Positions 19,594 through 29,674 are shown, numbered from the stretch's first letter. The stretch is DNA of 64,000 bases from Pseudomonas sp. PD9R (GCF_019200975.1 NZ_JAHTMR010000003.1:341639-405638); one strand, 5' to 3'. Notes: generated by a model from the letters alone, not told the origin. Program-made: numbers and translations.

Positions 19594-20550
19594 ATGGCTA
19601 TCAGTGTTTTTGATTTGTTCAAGATTGGAGTCGGCCCCTCCAGTTCCCATACTGTCGGCCCGATGCGTGCAGGGGCTATGTTTGTCGAAGCGTTGCGCGA
19701 ACTGCAAATGCTGGCGCAGGTGCAGCGTATCGAGGTGCGATTGTTCGGTTCGCTGGCGGCCACGGGCATTGGGCATGGCACCGATAAAGCAGTGATCATG
19801 GGGTTAATGGGGGAGTGGCCGGATAAAGTCGACCCGCTGTTGATTGAGCCGCGCTTGCTGGACTTGCATGAGACGCAATGCCTGCTGTTGGCCGGCGAGT
19901 TCCGAGTGCCGTTTGTCTGGCAACGAGACATGCGTCTGCTGGATGAAAATCTTCCCTATCATCCCAATGCCATGACCTTGAGCGCGTACGCCGAGGATCA
20001 ACTGCTGCTGTGCGAAACTTACTATTCCATCGGTGGTGGCTTCGTTGTAGATCAACAGCAAGCTGCCAGTGGTCAGCTTGATCAAGATCAGAGCGAACTG
20101 CCTTACGATTTCAGCACGGCTGCGCAAATGTTGAGCCAGTGCAAGACTCATGGGCTACGAATTTCCCAGCTGATGCTAGCGAACGAGCGAGTATGGCGAA
20201 GCGAAGAGGAGATCCGCCAGGGTCTGGCGCAGATCTGGCGGGCGATGCGTACCTGTGTGGACGCCGGACTCAAGCACGAAGGCGTCCTGCCCGGCGGGCT
20301 GAATGTGCAGCGTCGCGCGGCGCGCCTGCACCGCAGCCTGCTGGAAATCGGCAAACCCAATGTCATCGGATCGACCTTGAGCGCCATGGAGTGGGTGAAC
20401 CTGTTTGCCTTGGCGGTCAACGAAGAAAACGCGGCCGGCGGGCGCATGGTCACCGCCCCCACAAACGGCGCGGCCGGGATTATTCCAGCGGTATTGCACT
20501 ACTACATGAAATTGGCAGGTGCTCTCGGGCATGTCGGTCATGCACACTGA
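19594..20550 (+). pseudogene. Truncated L-serine ammonia-lyase (serine dehydratase)
   Basis: 318 residues opening with the SdaA/SdaB signature SVFDLFKIGVGPSSSHTVGPMRA and continuing into the alpha domain (NEENAAGGRMVTAPTNGAAGIIPAVLHYYMK). Full-length enzymes have about 455 residues. After YMK the sequence diverges (LAGALGHVGHAH, then stop), so about 140 residues are missing, including the cysteine region that ligates the [4Fe-4S] catalytic cluster in the family. The rest of the gene is not found before the convergent LuxR gene 36 bp on. The product should be inactive. The start follows GGAG. Confidence 0.8.
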
Positions 20551-20586
20551 TTTTGTTGTGCCTATGACCTCGATGGACGTTGCAGG

Positions 20587-21396
20587 TCAGGCCCACTGTG
20601 CTTGCGTAGCAAGCCCGAATAACTCTCGCAGACCACTGACCCCCAGCTTGCGGTATAGGCGTTTGACGTAAGTCGCAGCGCTGAGGGGCTTTACGCCCAG
20701 TTGCTCGGCAATCACTTCAACTTCGAGGCCGGTCATCATCAGGCGCAACAGTTCCTGTTCACGCAGGGTCAACTCAACGTGCTGTTGTCTTATCAGCCGC
20801 TCCGTCAGCAGCAGTGGCAGTTCGTTGGCTTGCAGGTAAGCCTGGTAATGCAGGCGCACCACCTGAATCAGCAACGGGGCGATGGTTTCCAGGTAGCCCA
20901 TTTCCCGTTGGGAAAAATGTCCGTGCTCATGGCCGCGATAGAAGTTTATCGATAGCCAGCGATTGCTTTCACAGTGGGTCAGCAAGGCGACTCGCTCGGT
21001 GATCTGCGGTTGCTCGTAGCAGATCCGCCGATACTCGGTGTGGGTAATGTCGTCGATGGACTGGCGCTGCACGATGGTGCTTGCGTTCACCCCAGGGTTG
21101 TTCATGACCTGCTGGTTGCCATCCTGGCCAAAGAAGCGCTGGACGTATTTGCTGGATATCACCGGCAACGACACTTCCCGGGCCCGGTCCGCGAAGGAGA
21201 AAACCTGCGGGTTGCGGCGTTGCGGGTAGGCGAAGATCGTGCACTGCGCCAACGGCACACTGGGGCCAATCACCTGAAGCAAGTCGGCGGCGAGAAACCT
21301 GCTGCGGTTTTGGTCAACCCTCGCCAGCAGGTTGGCGACGTGAATCAGATTGAGGCTGTGGTCGCTGTTGCCAGGTCGCAACGTCCAGTACTGCAT
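20587..21396 (-). CDS. LuxR-type transcriptional regulator of the adjacent catabolic operon
   Basis: 269 residues. The C-terminal GerE/LuxR helix-turn-helix covers about 200-262 (LTLREQELLRLMMTGLEVEVIAEQLGV then AATYVKRLYRKLGV). The N-terminal 190 residues do not show the acyl-homoserine-lactone-binding pattern and may be a GAF/PAS-like ligand domain. It is the last gene of the minus-strand run FAD monooxygenase, DUF2783, MFS carrier, LuxR, with only 19 bp from the MFS stop, so it probably controls that unit and the divergent aminotransferase. Confidence 0.85.
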   Translation of the reverse strand: MQYWTLRPGNSDHSLNLIHVANLLARVDQNRSRFLAADLLQVIGPSVPLAQCTIFAYPQRRNPQVFSFADRAREVSLPVISSKYVQRFFGQDGNQQVMNNPGVNASTIVQRQSIDDITHTEYRRICYEQPQITERVALLTHCESNRWLSINFYRGHEHGHFSQREMGYLETIAPLLIQVVRLHYQAYLQANELPLLLTERLIRQQHVELTLREQELLRLMMTGLEVEVIAEQLGVKPLSAATYVKRLYRKLGVSGLRELFGLATQAQWA

Positions 21397-21415
21397 GACG
21401 AACTCCGGTAAGTGA

Positions 21416-22759
21416 TTACGCCGCGCCGGGGGGGCGTGCTGCCAGTGGCAGGCGCAACGCCAGCAGGGCGCCGATGATCATCAGGATCGACGCATAGGCA
21501 AAACCTGAGCCGAAGCTGTGGGTCAGGTCTTTCAGCCAGCCGATGACCAACGGGTTAAGCGCCGAGCCGATATTGCCCACCGCATTGATCACGGCAATGC
21601 CTATCGCACGAGCACGCCAACTCAAGGCTTGGTCCGGCGTGGTCCAGAATATCGACATGGCGCTGTAAGAACCACTGGCAGCCATGCAAACACCGACCAG
21701 CTGCAGCGCTGCGTCAGTGGACACCCCGGTGAGTATCCAGCCGAACGCCGCCAACAGCATCGGGAGCACCAGGTGCCAGCGACGTTCGCGAGTGCGATCC
21801 GAGTGCAAGCCCCAGACGATCATCAGCACAATGGTGCAGATTTGCGGGATGGCCGCCAGCAAACCGATTTGCGCGTTACTGCCAGCGCTGTTGAAGCTTT
21901 TCACAATCAACGGGGTCCAGACCGCGATCATTGCCAAGGTGTTCACCAGGCAAAAGTACACCAGGCAGAACAGCGCAATACGTGGCGACAACAGTTCGTT
22001 CAACACGCTGCGAGGCGGCGTGGCAGCGGTTGCATTGGCCTTGTCGTGGTCGGTATCAAGGGCTTGCTCCAGCAGCGCCAGTTCCTCTTTATCCAGCCAT
22101 TTGGCATGCTGGGGGCGGTCATCCAGATAATAAAAAACAACGAACCCCATCAATACCGAAGGCAGGCCCTCGAGCAGAAACAGCCATTGCCAGCCTTTCA
22201 GGCCCCACACGCCATCCAAACCCAAAATAACCCCTGACAGGGCCGAGCTGAAACCGGCGGTGAAGGGCATCGCGATCATGAACAGGGCGTTGGCCCGAGC
22301 ACGGTAGGCAGCAGGGAACCAGAAGGTCAGGTAAAGCAACACGCCGGGCAGAAAGCCGGCTTCGGTAATCCCCACCAGCATGCGCAGCAAGTACAGGGAA
22401 TGGGCGTCCGTGGCGAACAGTGTGCAGGTGGAGGCTACACCCCAGGCAATCATCAGGCTGCCGATCCAGCGCCGGGCACCGATCTTGGCCAGGGCGATGT
22501 TGCTGGGAATGCCACAGGCGATGTAGGCGATATAGAAAACGGTTGAGGCCAAACCAAACTGTGTTCCAGTGAGGCCAAGATCTTCCATCATGGTCAGGCC
22601 GGCAAAGCCGATATTGATGCGATCCAGGAACGACAGCACGAAGCAGGCAAACAAGAAAATGATCAGTCGTCTGGAGACTTTATTGCAGACACTTTGATAG
22701 CGGTCGCGAGCGTGCGCGGCCGCCGTGATGGCTGCACGGGTGGCGTGGGTCGGAGTCAT
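21416..22759 (-). CDS. MFS transporter, anion:cation symporter (ACS) type
   Basis: 447 residues with 12 predicted helices. The early FLDRINIGFAGLTMMEDLGLTGTQFGL segment is the hallmark of ACS carriers that import organic anions such as phthalate, hexuronates or aromatic acids. Its position between the DUF2783/monooxygenase genes and their LuxR regulator suggests uptake of the monooxygenase substrate. Confidence 0.88.
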   Translation of the reverse strand: MTPTHATRAAITAAAHARDRYQSVCNKVSRRLIIFLFACFVLSFLDRINIGFAGLTMMEDLGLTGTQFGLASTVFYIAYIACGIPSNIALAKIGARRWIGSLMIAWGVASTCTLFATDAHSLYLLRMLVGITEAGFLPGVLLYLTFWFPAAYRARANALFMIAMPFTAGFSSALSGVILGLDGVWGLKGWQWLFLLEGLPSVLMGFVVFYYLDDRPQHAKWLDKEELALLEQALDTDHDKANATAATPPRSVLNELLSPRIALFCLVYFCLVNTLAMIAVWTPLIVKSFNSAGSNAQIGLLAAIPQICTIVLMIVWGLHSDRTRERRWHLVLPMLLAAFGWILTGVSTDAALQLVGVCMAASGSYSAMSIFWTTPDQALSWRARAIGIAVINAVGNIGSALNPLVIGWLKDLTHSFGSGFAYASILMIIGALLALRLPLAARPPGAA

Positions 22760-22796
22760 CGGGGACTTCCTGTTTTATTGTTATAGGGACGTTGGC

Positions 22797-22814
22797 GGCC
22801 TGTTGCGACAGGCC
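22797..22814. repeat. Short hairpin between MFS and DUF2783 genes
   Basis: Perfect seven-base arms GGCCTGT/ACAGGCC around TGCG in the 64-bp gap. No T-run follows on either strand, so it is more likely an mRNA stabiliser or processing structure within the operon than a terminator. Confidence 0.4.
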
Positions 22815-22823
22815 CGCTGAGCG

Positions 22824-23012
22824 CTACAGGTCGAGCAATGCCGCGCGGGTTAATTGGTTGAATTGCTCGGTATCGCCAAGCGCTTCGGCGCTGAGCAGCG
22901 CCAGTTTCACCAGGAATTTTTCACGTTGGCTTTCCGGTGCCTGGTCGATGGCGTCGGCGAGTTGGTCGTAAACATTTTCCAGGTCGGTAATGGTCAGTTT
23001 TTTCGGGGTCAT
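22824..23012 (-). CDS. DUF2783-like small protein partnered with FAD monooxygenase
   Basis: 62 residues from the ATG at 23012 (MTPKKLTITDLENVYDQL), or 68 from an ATG at 23030 that overlaps the monooxygenase stop. The GTGAGGAC sequence ahead of 23012 favours the shorter form. It is acidic and probably all-helical, with the LENVYDQLADAI...LLSAEALGD pattern of DUF2783, a family typically encoded next to flavoprotein aromatic monooxygenases. Function unknown; a stabilising partner is plausible. Confidence 0.75.
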   Translation of the reverse strand: MTPKKLTITDLENVYDQLADAIDQAPESQREKFLVKLALLSAEALGDTEQFNQLTRAALLDL

Positions 23013-23022
23013 GGTCTTGTCC

Positions 23023-24723
23023 TCACTCATTGCCCAAGGCTGTTTCGATGGACTTGTGTAACGCCGATCCGCTGAGTTGCTGCCAGCGCGCGCAGACGTG
23101 TTGGTCCGGGCGTGCCAGATAAGCCGTGCCAGGCATCGCGCCATATTTGTCGTGCAGGTGGGCATTTCGATCATCAATACATTCATCGGCACCGCTGACG
23201 TCGGTTTGCTGTTGGCCTGCGATAGCGATGATCTGCAATGGCACACCCTGTTCGCGCAAGGTCCGGATGACGGTCTGAATCTCCATCGGTATTTCAGCAT
23301 CGTCGGTGAAGTACAGAAGACAGAACGATGCGCCGAGCTTGTCGAAGAGGAACTGCTCATCGCCCAGTTTCACATTCAAAAGCGGAGCCCCTTGGCGCGG
23401 ACCGTTCTCAAAACCGAGGTTGTCGTCGTCCTTGCAGTTGAGAGGCGAGTCGACGTAGTCGTGCGGGCGGGAAGTGCGCCAATGGTAGAGCGGGCGGACG
23501 AAGGCCTGGGTCAGCGACAGTGACAGTACGGCGTCGCGCACCAGGCAATGCCCCGGCGTTGGCGGGGTCATGAAGCGCGTGCTTTTGCCCGCTTCGGCGA
23601 TGATCTCGCGGGCGGCACTTACGCGCTCTGAACTGTAGGACTGAAGCAGGCGAGGGCGGGCCAGTCCCTTGATGGTCAGGGCCAGCTTCCAGCCCAGATC
23701 ATGGCAATCCTGGAACCCGGTATTAGCGCCGCGCACGCCAAAAATCGGCAGCAGGTGCGCCGCATCACCGGTGAAAATCACCCGGTCATGGATATAGTCC
23801 GGCAGGGTCAATGCCCTTGCCGAATAGACTGAACACCAATCCAGTTCCCACTGTGGATTTTCCACGCCGACGATGGCCAGTTGCGCATTGATTCGCTCAC
23901 GCAGGGACTCCGGCGACAAAGCCTGGGCCGGTGTTTCATCGCGCGGCAACTGATAGTCGATTCGCCAGATATTTCCGGGTTCGCGGTGCATCAGCACCGT
24001 GTTTCCAGGGTTCCAGTGCGGGTCGAAGTAGGCCAGTCGTTCGGTTGGCAAATCGAGGTCGATTTTTATATCGGCGATCACGAAGCGACCTTCGTAGGCA
24101 GCGCCTTCGAGCTTCAAACCGAGCAGGCTGCGAATCGCAGAGCGCGCGCCATCGGCCGCCACCACCCAATTGGCCTCCAGCAAGTAACTGCCGGCCGGGG
24201 TATCGATTTCCAGGGTCGCGTACTCGTCGGCCTGGGTCAGTTTTTCGACCTTGTTGCCCCAACGTATCTCGGTCAGCGGATTGGCCTGGCAGGCGTCGAC
24301 CAGAAATTGCTCCAGACGCGGCTGCTGCAAGTTGGTCATCGGCGGGTAGCGATCATCCGGGTCGTGGGGCGCTTCCATGCGAAAGACCCGCTGGTTGCGA
24401 TAGAAAGAGTTGCCGAAACGCCAACCCAAACCGGCTTCGGTCACACGCTCAGCAACACCGATCTGCTGAAGAATCTCCAGCGAGCGGCGAGTGAAGACGA
24501 TGGCGCGGCTGCCTTCGCTGACTTGCCGTTCGGACTCAAGCACGATCGACGGAATGCCGTAGCGAGCCAGATCCAGTGCGGCGGTCAGGCCGATAGGGCC
24601 GGCGCCGACAATGACCACTGGTCGACGCTCAACCTGGCTTGCACCCACGCTGGCTGTATGAGCAGGAAAAACCTGGTAATCGAAATAGATAGAACGGCGT
24701 GGCTCGGCGAGCGGTGTGTGCAT
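23023..24723 (-). CDS. FAD-dependent aromatic monooxygenase (MhpA/FAD_binding_3 family)
   Basis: 566 residues from the ATG at 24723, which has GGAG 11 bases upstream; an earlier in-frame start at 24783 would add 20 residues with no family match. The GxGxxG dinucleotide motif is VVIVGAGPIGLTAALDLARYG near residues 36-56, the DG motif is WVVAADGARSAIRSLLG and the second FAD motif is IFTGDAAHLLPIFGVRGANTG. This places it with phenolic hydroxylases of the MhpA type that insert O2 into a hydroxylated ring using NAD(P)H. The C-terminus has a thioredoxin-like segment common in the family. First gene of the minus-strand catabolic operon. Confidence 0.88.
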   Translation of the reverse strand: MHTPLAEPRRSIYFDYQVFPAHTASVGASQVERRPVVIVGAGPIGLTAALDLARYGIPSIVLESERQVSEGSRAIVFTRRSLEILQQIGVAERVTEAGLGWRFGNSFYRNQRVFRMEAPHDPDDRYPPMTNLQQPRLEQFLVDACQANPLTEIRWGNKVEKLTQADEYATLEIDTPAGSYLLEANWVVAADGARSAIRSLLGLKLEGAAYEGRFVIADIKIDLDLPTERLAYFDPHWNPGNTVLMHREPGNIWRIDYQLPRDETPAQALSPESLRERINAQLAIVGVENPQWELDWCSVYSARALTLPDYIHDRVIFTGDAAHLLPIFGVRGANTGFQDCHDLGWKLALTIKGLARPRLLQSYSSERVSAAREIIAEAGKSTRFMTPPTPGHCLVRDAVLSLSLTQAFVRPLYHWRTSRPHDYVDSPLNCKDDDNLGFENGPRQGAPLLNVKLGDEQFLFDKLGASFCLLYFTDDAEIPMEIQTVIRTLREQGVPLQIIAIAGQQQTDVSGADECIDDRNAHLHDKYGAMPGTAYLARPDQHVCARWQQLSGSALHKSIETALGNE

Positions 24724-24808
24724 CGCGATGCGTCTCCGGTTTTTTTGATTGTTGGCCCGATCAGGGTTCGGAAGTGAGGCCAACTCTAAAGCCAGAATTG
24801 CAAAGCGA

Positions 24809-24826
24809 TGTCCCCTGAAGGGGACA
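24809..24826. promoter_or_regulatory. Inverted-repeat operator in the divergent promoter region
   Basis: TGTCCCC and GGGGACA arms flank TGAA in the 289-bp region between the divergent monooxygenase operon and aminotransferase gene. It is a good candidate binding site for the LuxR-type regulator encoded at 20587-21396. Binding is inferred. Confidence 0.55.
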
Positions 24827-25012
24827 AGATGAAAGAGGCATCAAGTCAAATACCCACCACAAAGGGGCGGTGCGCTGATGGGGGGAACTTGCAAGCAGGA
24901 TGCAATGTATCTGCCATGGACAGCTCGCAATTCAATCCCGAGCAATCTTGTCATTTGCCAAGGCTTAGGGCAGGGTCGATACCACTGACATCTCTGCCAA
25001 AGGAGTTACCCC

Positions 25013-26146
25013 ATGTCGAAGCTATATCCCAGTATCGATCCCGAGGGATTGGTCGAATACTCAGTGGTCTACACCGACCGCTCGCTCAACCACATGTCGC
25101 AGTCATTTCAAGGCGTGATGAAGAATATTTCCACGACCCTGAAACAGGTCTACAACGCCCAGGCTGTTGCGGTGGTTCCGGGCAGCGGTACATTTGGCAT
25201 GGAGGCGGTGGCGCGACAGTTTGCCACCGACCAGCAATGCCTGGTGATACGCAACGGCTGGTTCAGTTATCGCTGGAGCCAGATCCTTGAGATGGGCAAC
25301 ATCCCGTCGGCCACTACGGTGTTGAAAGCCCGACCGGTCGAAGCGGGTCGCCAGGCGGCCTACGCTCCACCCCCTCTGGACGAAGTGCTGGCAGCCATTC
25401 AGGCGCAGAAGCCGCAGATTGTCTTCGCCCCCCACGTTGAAACCTCATCAGGGATTATCCTGCCCGACGAGTACCTGCGGGCCGTCGGCGACGCCGTGCA
25501 CGCGGTGGGTGGCCTGTTCGTGCTGGACTGCATCGCCTCAGGCACGCTTTGGGTTGATATGCAGAAATGCTCAGTCGACCTGCTGATCAGCGCACCGCAG
25601 AAAGGCTGGAGCGCTTCCCCTTGCTGCGCCCTGGTGATGCTCAGCTCTTTGGCCCTCGAGCGCATCGAACAGACGCAGAGCAGCAGCTTCGCCTGCGACC
25701 TGAAAAAGTGGCTTCAGATCATGCAGGCCTACGAACAGGGCGGGCATGCCTACCATGCGACCATGCCCAGCGATTCCCTCGCGCGGTTTAACGAAGTGAT
25801 GAAAGAGACGCAAGCCTACGGTTTCGAAAAGGTCCGCGACGAACAACAGGCGCTGGGCGACCTTGTGCGCGCAATGTTGACCGGCAAAGGCATCAAAAGC
25901 GTGGCCGCAGTCGGGTTTCAGGCCCCTGGCGTAGTGGTGAGCTACACCGATGACGCTGACATCAAGAACGGTAAGAAATTTGCCAGCCACGGCCTACAGA
26001 TCGCCGCCGGAGTGCCATTGCAATGCGACGAGCCGGCCGACTTCCAGACCTTCCGCATCGGTCTGTTCGGACTCGAAAAGCTGCACAATATTGAGCGCAC
26101 GGTCAGCACGCTCGAGCAGGCACTGGACGAGGTGATGGTTAACTAA
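25013..26146 (+). CDS. Class V PLP-dependent aminotransferase (alanine-glyoxylate type)
   Basis: 377-residue fold-type I aminotransferase. VVPGSGTFGMEAVARQF (about 54-70), the co-factor Asp in FVLDCIASG and the PLP Lys in SAPQKGWSASP (about residue 198) match the SGAA/alanine-glyoxylate aminotransferase subgroup. AAAGGAG lies seven bases ahead of the ATG. It is divergent from the FAD monooxygenase operon and shares its control region, so it may transaminate an amino compound that the monooxygenase pathway also handles. Substrate unknown. Confidence 0.85.
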   Translation: MSKLYPSIDPEGLVEYSVVYTDRSLNHMSQSFQGVMKNISTTLKQVYNAQAVAVVPGSGTFGMEAVARQFATDQQCLVIRNGWFSYRWSQILEMGNIPSATTVLKARPVEAGRQAAYAPPPLDEVLAAIQAQKPQIVFAPHVETSSGIILPDEYLRAVGDAVHAVGGLFVLDCIASGTLWVDMQKCSVDLLISAPQKGWSASPCCALVMLSSLALERIEQTQSSSFACDLKKWLQIMQAYEQGGHAYHATMPSDSLARFNEVMKETQAYGFEKVRDEQQALGDLVRAMLTGKGIKSVAAVGFQAPGVVVSYTDDADIKNGKKFASHGLQIAAGVPLQCDEPADFQTFRIGLFGLEKLHNIERTVSTLEQALDEVMVN

Positions 26147-26441
26147 GCGCTCAACTTGCCCGCAGCACATACCGGCCTCGTGAATTCCGGCACCCCGCCC
26201 TGGGCACTGCCGGCCCATGGCGCTGATCCTCGACGAGTATGACGCTGGTCGTCCGGACGTCATGTGCGCGTGTGACGGTGGGGCTGGTAATGCGCAAGTA
26301 ACATGACTTTTTTTCATGTTCAGTAGTCGCGTTGATGCGCCGTCTACACTCAGGCCTATCGGACACATCTACCACAACTGGCAAAATTGCCAGAATGGTT
26401 ATCGGGTCCTGCCATCGCGCATACATTCCGAGAGCCATTCA

Positions 26442-27542
26442 ATGAAACTGAATCACGCTCTGCTCAGGGACAATAACAATGCGGATTTGCTGCGCCTCGT
26501 CGCTGCATGTGCGGTCATCTGGGGGCATGCTTACGCTCTTGTTCCCGGATCCGCGACGACAGAGCCTATCGGGCGTTTGCTTGGATTTGACTATTCAGGA
26601 TCGCTGGCCGTTGAATTCTTCTTTTTCTTAAGCGGCATTCTTGTAACGAATAGCTGGATAAACAATAGTTCACCACTTGATTTTATACTGGCGCGGTTTT
26701 TTCGGGTGTTCCCAGCCATCTTCGTTAGCGCGGCCGTTTGCATCTTACTGCTCGGACCGATGCTCACCACACTGCCGCTGAATAGTTATTTTTCTGACAG
26801 TTCCATTTTCACAGAAATATTTCGGCACCCCTATGTCCAATATTCATTGCCGGGTGTGTTTGAACATACCAACTTCCCGCTGACCAATGGATCTATTTGG
26901 ACGATCCGATATGAACTTATTATGTATGCCATGCTGCTGGCAGCAGGGCTCTGCGGGGTATTCCGTCACAGGCTCTTCGCGACGGTGGTTCTCATTGCAA
27001 TACTTGTAACTTCAATGTTCTTTCCAGAAGAAATTAAACTGGTTGGTCTGATGAACATAGATATCGGTGGTCGCCTCCCAGCCTTTTTTGTCTTTGGTGC
27101 TCTCCTTGCGCTTTACAAGGACCAGGCAAGTATCAATATCCGTGTCGTTTTCGGTTTGATCCTCTTCGCCTGGATATTTCGGCATGGGTCGGCGTTCCAG
27201 TTAGTGTTTTATCCGGCATTTTTGATTACTGCGCTTTGGCTGATGACCACCGAGCCAATCAAGGCATTACGCCTTCCGGGCGACTTCTCGTATGGTATTT
27301 ATGTCTTCGGATGGCCAATACAAAAGGTTATAGCCGCCGAATTCCCGAGTTTCAGCATTCATGAAAATCAGGCTGTGACGATCGCTGCTACCTTTGCGTT
27401 GGCCAGTATTTCCTGGTACCTAATTGAAAAACCCTGTATCCGGTTTGGGCGCCAGTTAAGTCAGTATTTTGCAGCGTATAGGAACAGCCACGAAACCAAT
27501 TCAGAGGCGACGCTAGCGACTGGTCGTAGGCCCAGGGAATAA
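26442..27542 (+). CDS. Acyltransferase 3 family membrane protein (OafA-like)
   Basis: 366 residues from the ATG at 26442 with about 10 hydrophobic helices. The N-terminal NNADLLRLVAACAVIWGHAYAL motif, with its catalytic His in helix 1, and the FFFLSGILVTNSW segment define acyltransferase-3 proteins that O-acetylate or O-acylate lipopolysaccharide, exopolysaccharide or small molecules. Codon use is visibly more A/T-rich than in genes to the left, and it adjoins an insertion sequence, so recent acquisition is likely. The acceptor substrate is unknown. Confidence 0.85.
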   Translation: MKLNHALLRDNNNADLLRLVAACAVIWGHAYALVPGSATTEPIGRLLGFDYSGSLAVEFFFFLSGILVTNSWINNSSPLDFILARFFRVFPAIFVSAAVCILLLGPMLTTLPLNSYFSDSSIFTEIFRHPYVQYSLPGVFEHTNFPLTNGSIWTIRYELIMYAMLLAAGLCGVFRHRLFATVVLIAILVTSMFFPEEIKLVGLMNIDIGGRLPAFFVFGALLALYKDQASINIRVVFGLILFAWIFRHGSAFQLVFYPAFLITALWLMTTEPIKALRLPGDFSYGIYVFGWPIQKVIAAEFPSFSIHENQAVTIAATFALASISWYLIEKPCIRFGRQLSQYFAAYRNSHETNSEATLATGRRPRE

Positions 27543-27638
27543 TTGCTGGCATGTGAGTTGTAACTGCGCCAAGAGGAAGATAGTGTTTTCTACAGGGCGC
27601 ATTCTCAGGGCGGAGTGCTTGAGCGGATGTCTGCTTCT

Positions 27639-27659
27639 GGCCGATTCTGTTGAAAAAGT
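27639..27659 (+). repeat. Outer inverted repeat, left copy
   Basis: 21 bases beginning GGCCGATTCTGTTGAAAAAG. The exact reverse complement is at 31455-31475, 3.8 kb away, with the IS1182-like transposase and Fic genes between them. Confidence 0.75.
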
Positions 27660-27801
27660 CGAAATTTCAGACTGGAAGACATTAAGGTTGGCCGTCACTT
27701 CAGAATCTATTCACCAAGCTGGGTGGTTTTTGGGTTCTGCGTTGATCTTTGCAGCTTGGTCAGTGGGTTAATTTGAGGGTTTTTGCTGATTCCGGGCGTA
27801 C

Positions 27802-29169
27802 CTATCCCGTGGCCGGCGGCCCTTGTGAGGTCAGTTTTGCCAGTCTTCTTAAATTCTGTACCGCAGCGGCCAAGGTAAATTCGTCGTTTGCACCGGTCAT
27901 TCCTCGTAGCCTTAATCGATCCAGCTTCAGGATTCGTTTGAGGTGAGCGAACAACATTTCGACCTTTTTGCGCTCATGGCGAGAGCACTCGTATTGCGGT
28001 GTTGCGGCAATTCGCCGAGCAACATTGCGTGCCGCCTCATGGACGCTACGGGCGATTTTTCGGAACGAGGTGTTTGGACAGAAGCGCTCTCTCATCGAGC
28101 ATTTAGAGCAGTCTGTTTGCCGGGATCGAAAGATGATGGTGTCGGCTTTCGTGATATGTGAGCGCTGGTTCTTGAAGGCCCGCCACTCGCTACGCAGGGC
28201 GTGCCCCGTGGGGCAACGATATTCCTGCACTTCTTCATCCCATTGAAAATCACTGATCGAGAGGCTCTCGTTCTTACGCTCGGTTTTGTCCCAAACCGGC
28301 ACATGCGGCTCGATGTCTTTTTCGTCGACCATCCAGGCCAACATCGGTGCGGTTCCATAAGCGGTATCGCCGATGAGTCGATCCGGCTTGATTTCGAAGT
28401 GCTCTTCGACCCGCTCAATCATGGTCTTGGTGCTCTCGACCTCGGCGGTTCGATGAGCTGGCGTCGGTTCCACATCCATGATCACGCCATGCTCGACATC
28501 AATCAGGTAGTTCGTCGAGTAAGCGAAGAACGCCGGGCCTCCTGGCGCTGCGGTCCAACGAGAAAGCGGATCAGTCAGCGACAGGCGCTTGGGCAGTGCT
28601 TCGGCCAAAGCTTCTTCATCCAGCGCTTCAAGGTACTCACGGACGGCGCGAGTACTAAGCGACGGATCGCTCCAATTGATCTCTTCATTTCCGGGTACGC
28701 CACGTTGCCGACTGGCGTCCGCCTTGATGATGCTGGCGTCCACAGCAAAACCTTCGCCCTTGACCAGACCTGCGTCCATGCAGCGACGCAGCACTTCGTT
28801 GAACAGCCAGCGAAACAAGCTGTCGCGAAAACGACCGTGCCGATTCTTGGAAAACGTAGAGTGATTGGGGACTTCGTCTTCGAGGCTCAACCGACAGAAC
28901 CAGCGATATGCCAGGTTCAAATGAGCCTCTTCGCACAACCTGCGTTGGGAGCGAATGCCGTAGCAGTAGCCCACGATCAGCAGGCGAATCATCAGTTCAG
29001 GATCAATCGAAGGACGCCCGATTGGGCTATAAAAGTCGGCGAGATAATGGCGTAGATCGCTTAGATCGAGGCATCGATCAATGTTGCGCAGGAGGTGATT
29101 GGCTGGGATGTGATCTTCAATGTTGAACGAGTAAAACAGTCTCTCTTGCCCACTCGACAATTGTCCCAT
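27802..29169 (-). mobile_element. IS1182-family-like transposase
   Basis: 455-residue DDE transposase. The N-terminal PANHLLRNIDRCLDLS and GRPSIDPELMIRLLIVGYCYGIRSQRRL segments, the first Asp in FAVDASIIKADASRQ, the second in LIGDTAYGT, the Cys cluster around DCSKCSMRERFC and the Glu in KKVEMLFAHLKR match the IS1182 branch. The frame is intact, so it may be active. The element boundaries are uncertain: inverted repeats at 27639 and 31455 enclose this gene together with the Fic gene rather than the transposase alone. Confidence 0.85.
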
Positions 29170-29674
29170 CTTACTGCGAATCTCCCCGCTGGCCGATGAC
29201 CTGATTTTGCCGCAGTGATCCTACGGAATAAAGTCTGTCGGATTGTGCTCAGCAATTTCAGGGACTAGTCAGCGGGCTAATCAGAAATAAAGTCTGTCCT
29301 GGACATGCCAAGCTATTGGTTAAGAATAGTTTTCCAATGCTCCGACACTTATGTTGTGCACATCAACCTTGTGCAAGTTGCTCAGCCGAGCAGGCGAGAA
29401 TTGGGCCTGAAAGGACGCGAAACAAAACACGACCCCGGCCCTCGTTTCGCTGATGAGCCTACCTTCAGGCTGCCACGCTGATAGCTCGGGGCCGAATACA
29501 GCCGACAGAACAACACACGATGACGACTGCACAGATTCCCGGCGTGCCGATAAGCAGAAAGCCCAAGATAGTGGTTACGCGGCCATTTTCGGTTAATATT
29601 TTCTGAGTGTTCGGCGCGTATTTTAAGAAAATCTTGGCTCGGTTAAAAAAATCTAGCCAACGACAGGGGAAAAA
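29170..29674. other. Non-coding gap between transposase and Fic gene
   Basis: No credible gene. Two direct copies of a GAATAAAGTCTGTC-like motif lie at 29226-29239 and 29284-29298; the latter is inverted at 31411-31425. The last 100 bases are A/T-rich and presumably hold the Fic promoter. An AGGGG with five-base spacing precedes the Fic ATG at 29675. Confidence 0.6.
29284..29298 (+). repeat. Inner inverted repeat, left copy
   Basis: GAAATAAAGTCTGTC, perfectly inverted at 31411-31425. The pair encloses 2.1 kb containing only the Fic gene. Confidence 0.65.

Noticed and set aside
23881..24777. A 298-codon plus-strand frame opposite the FAD monooxygenase
   Set aside because: The minus-strand protein has unmistakable FAD motifs; the plus frame has none.
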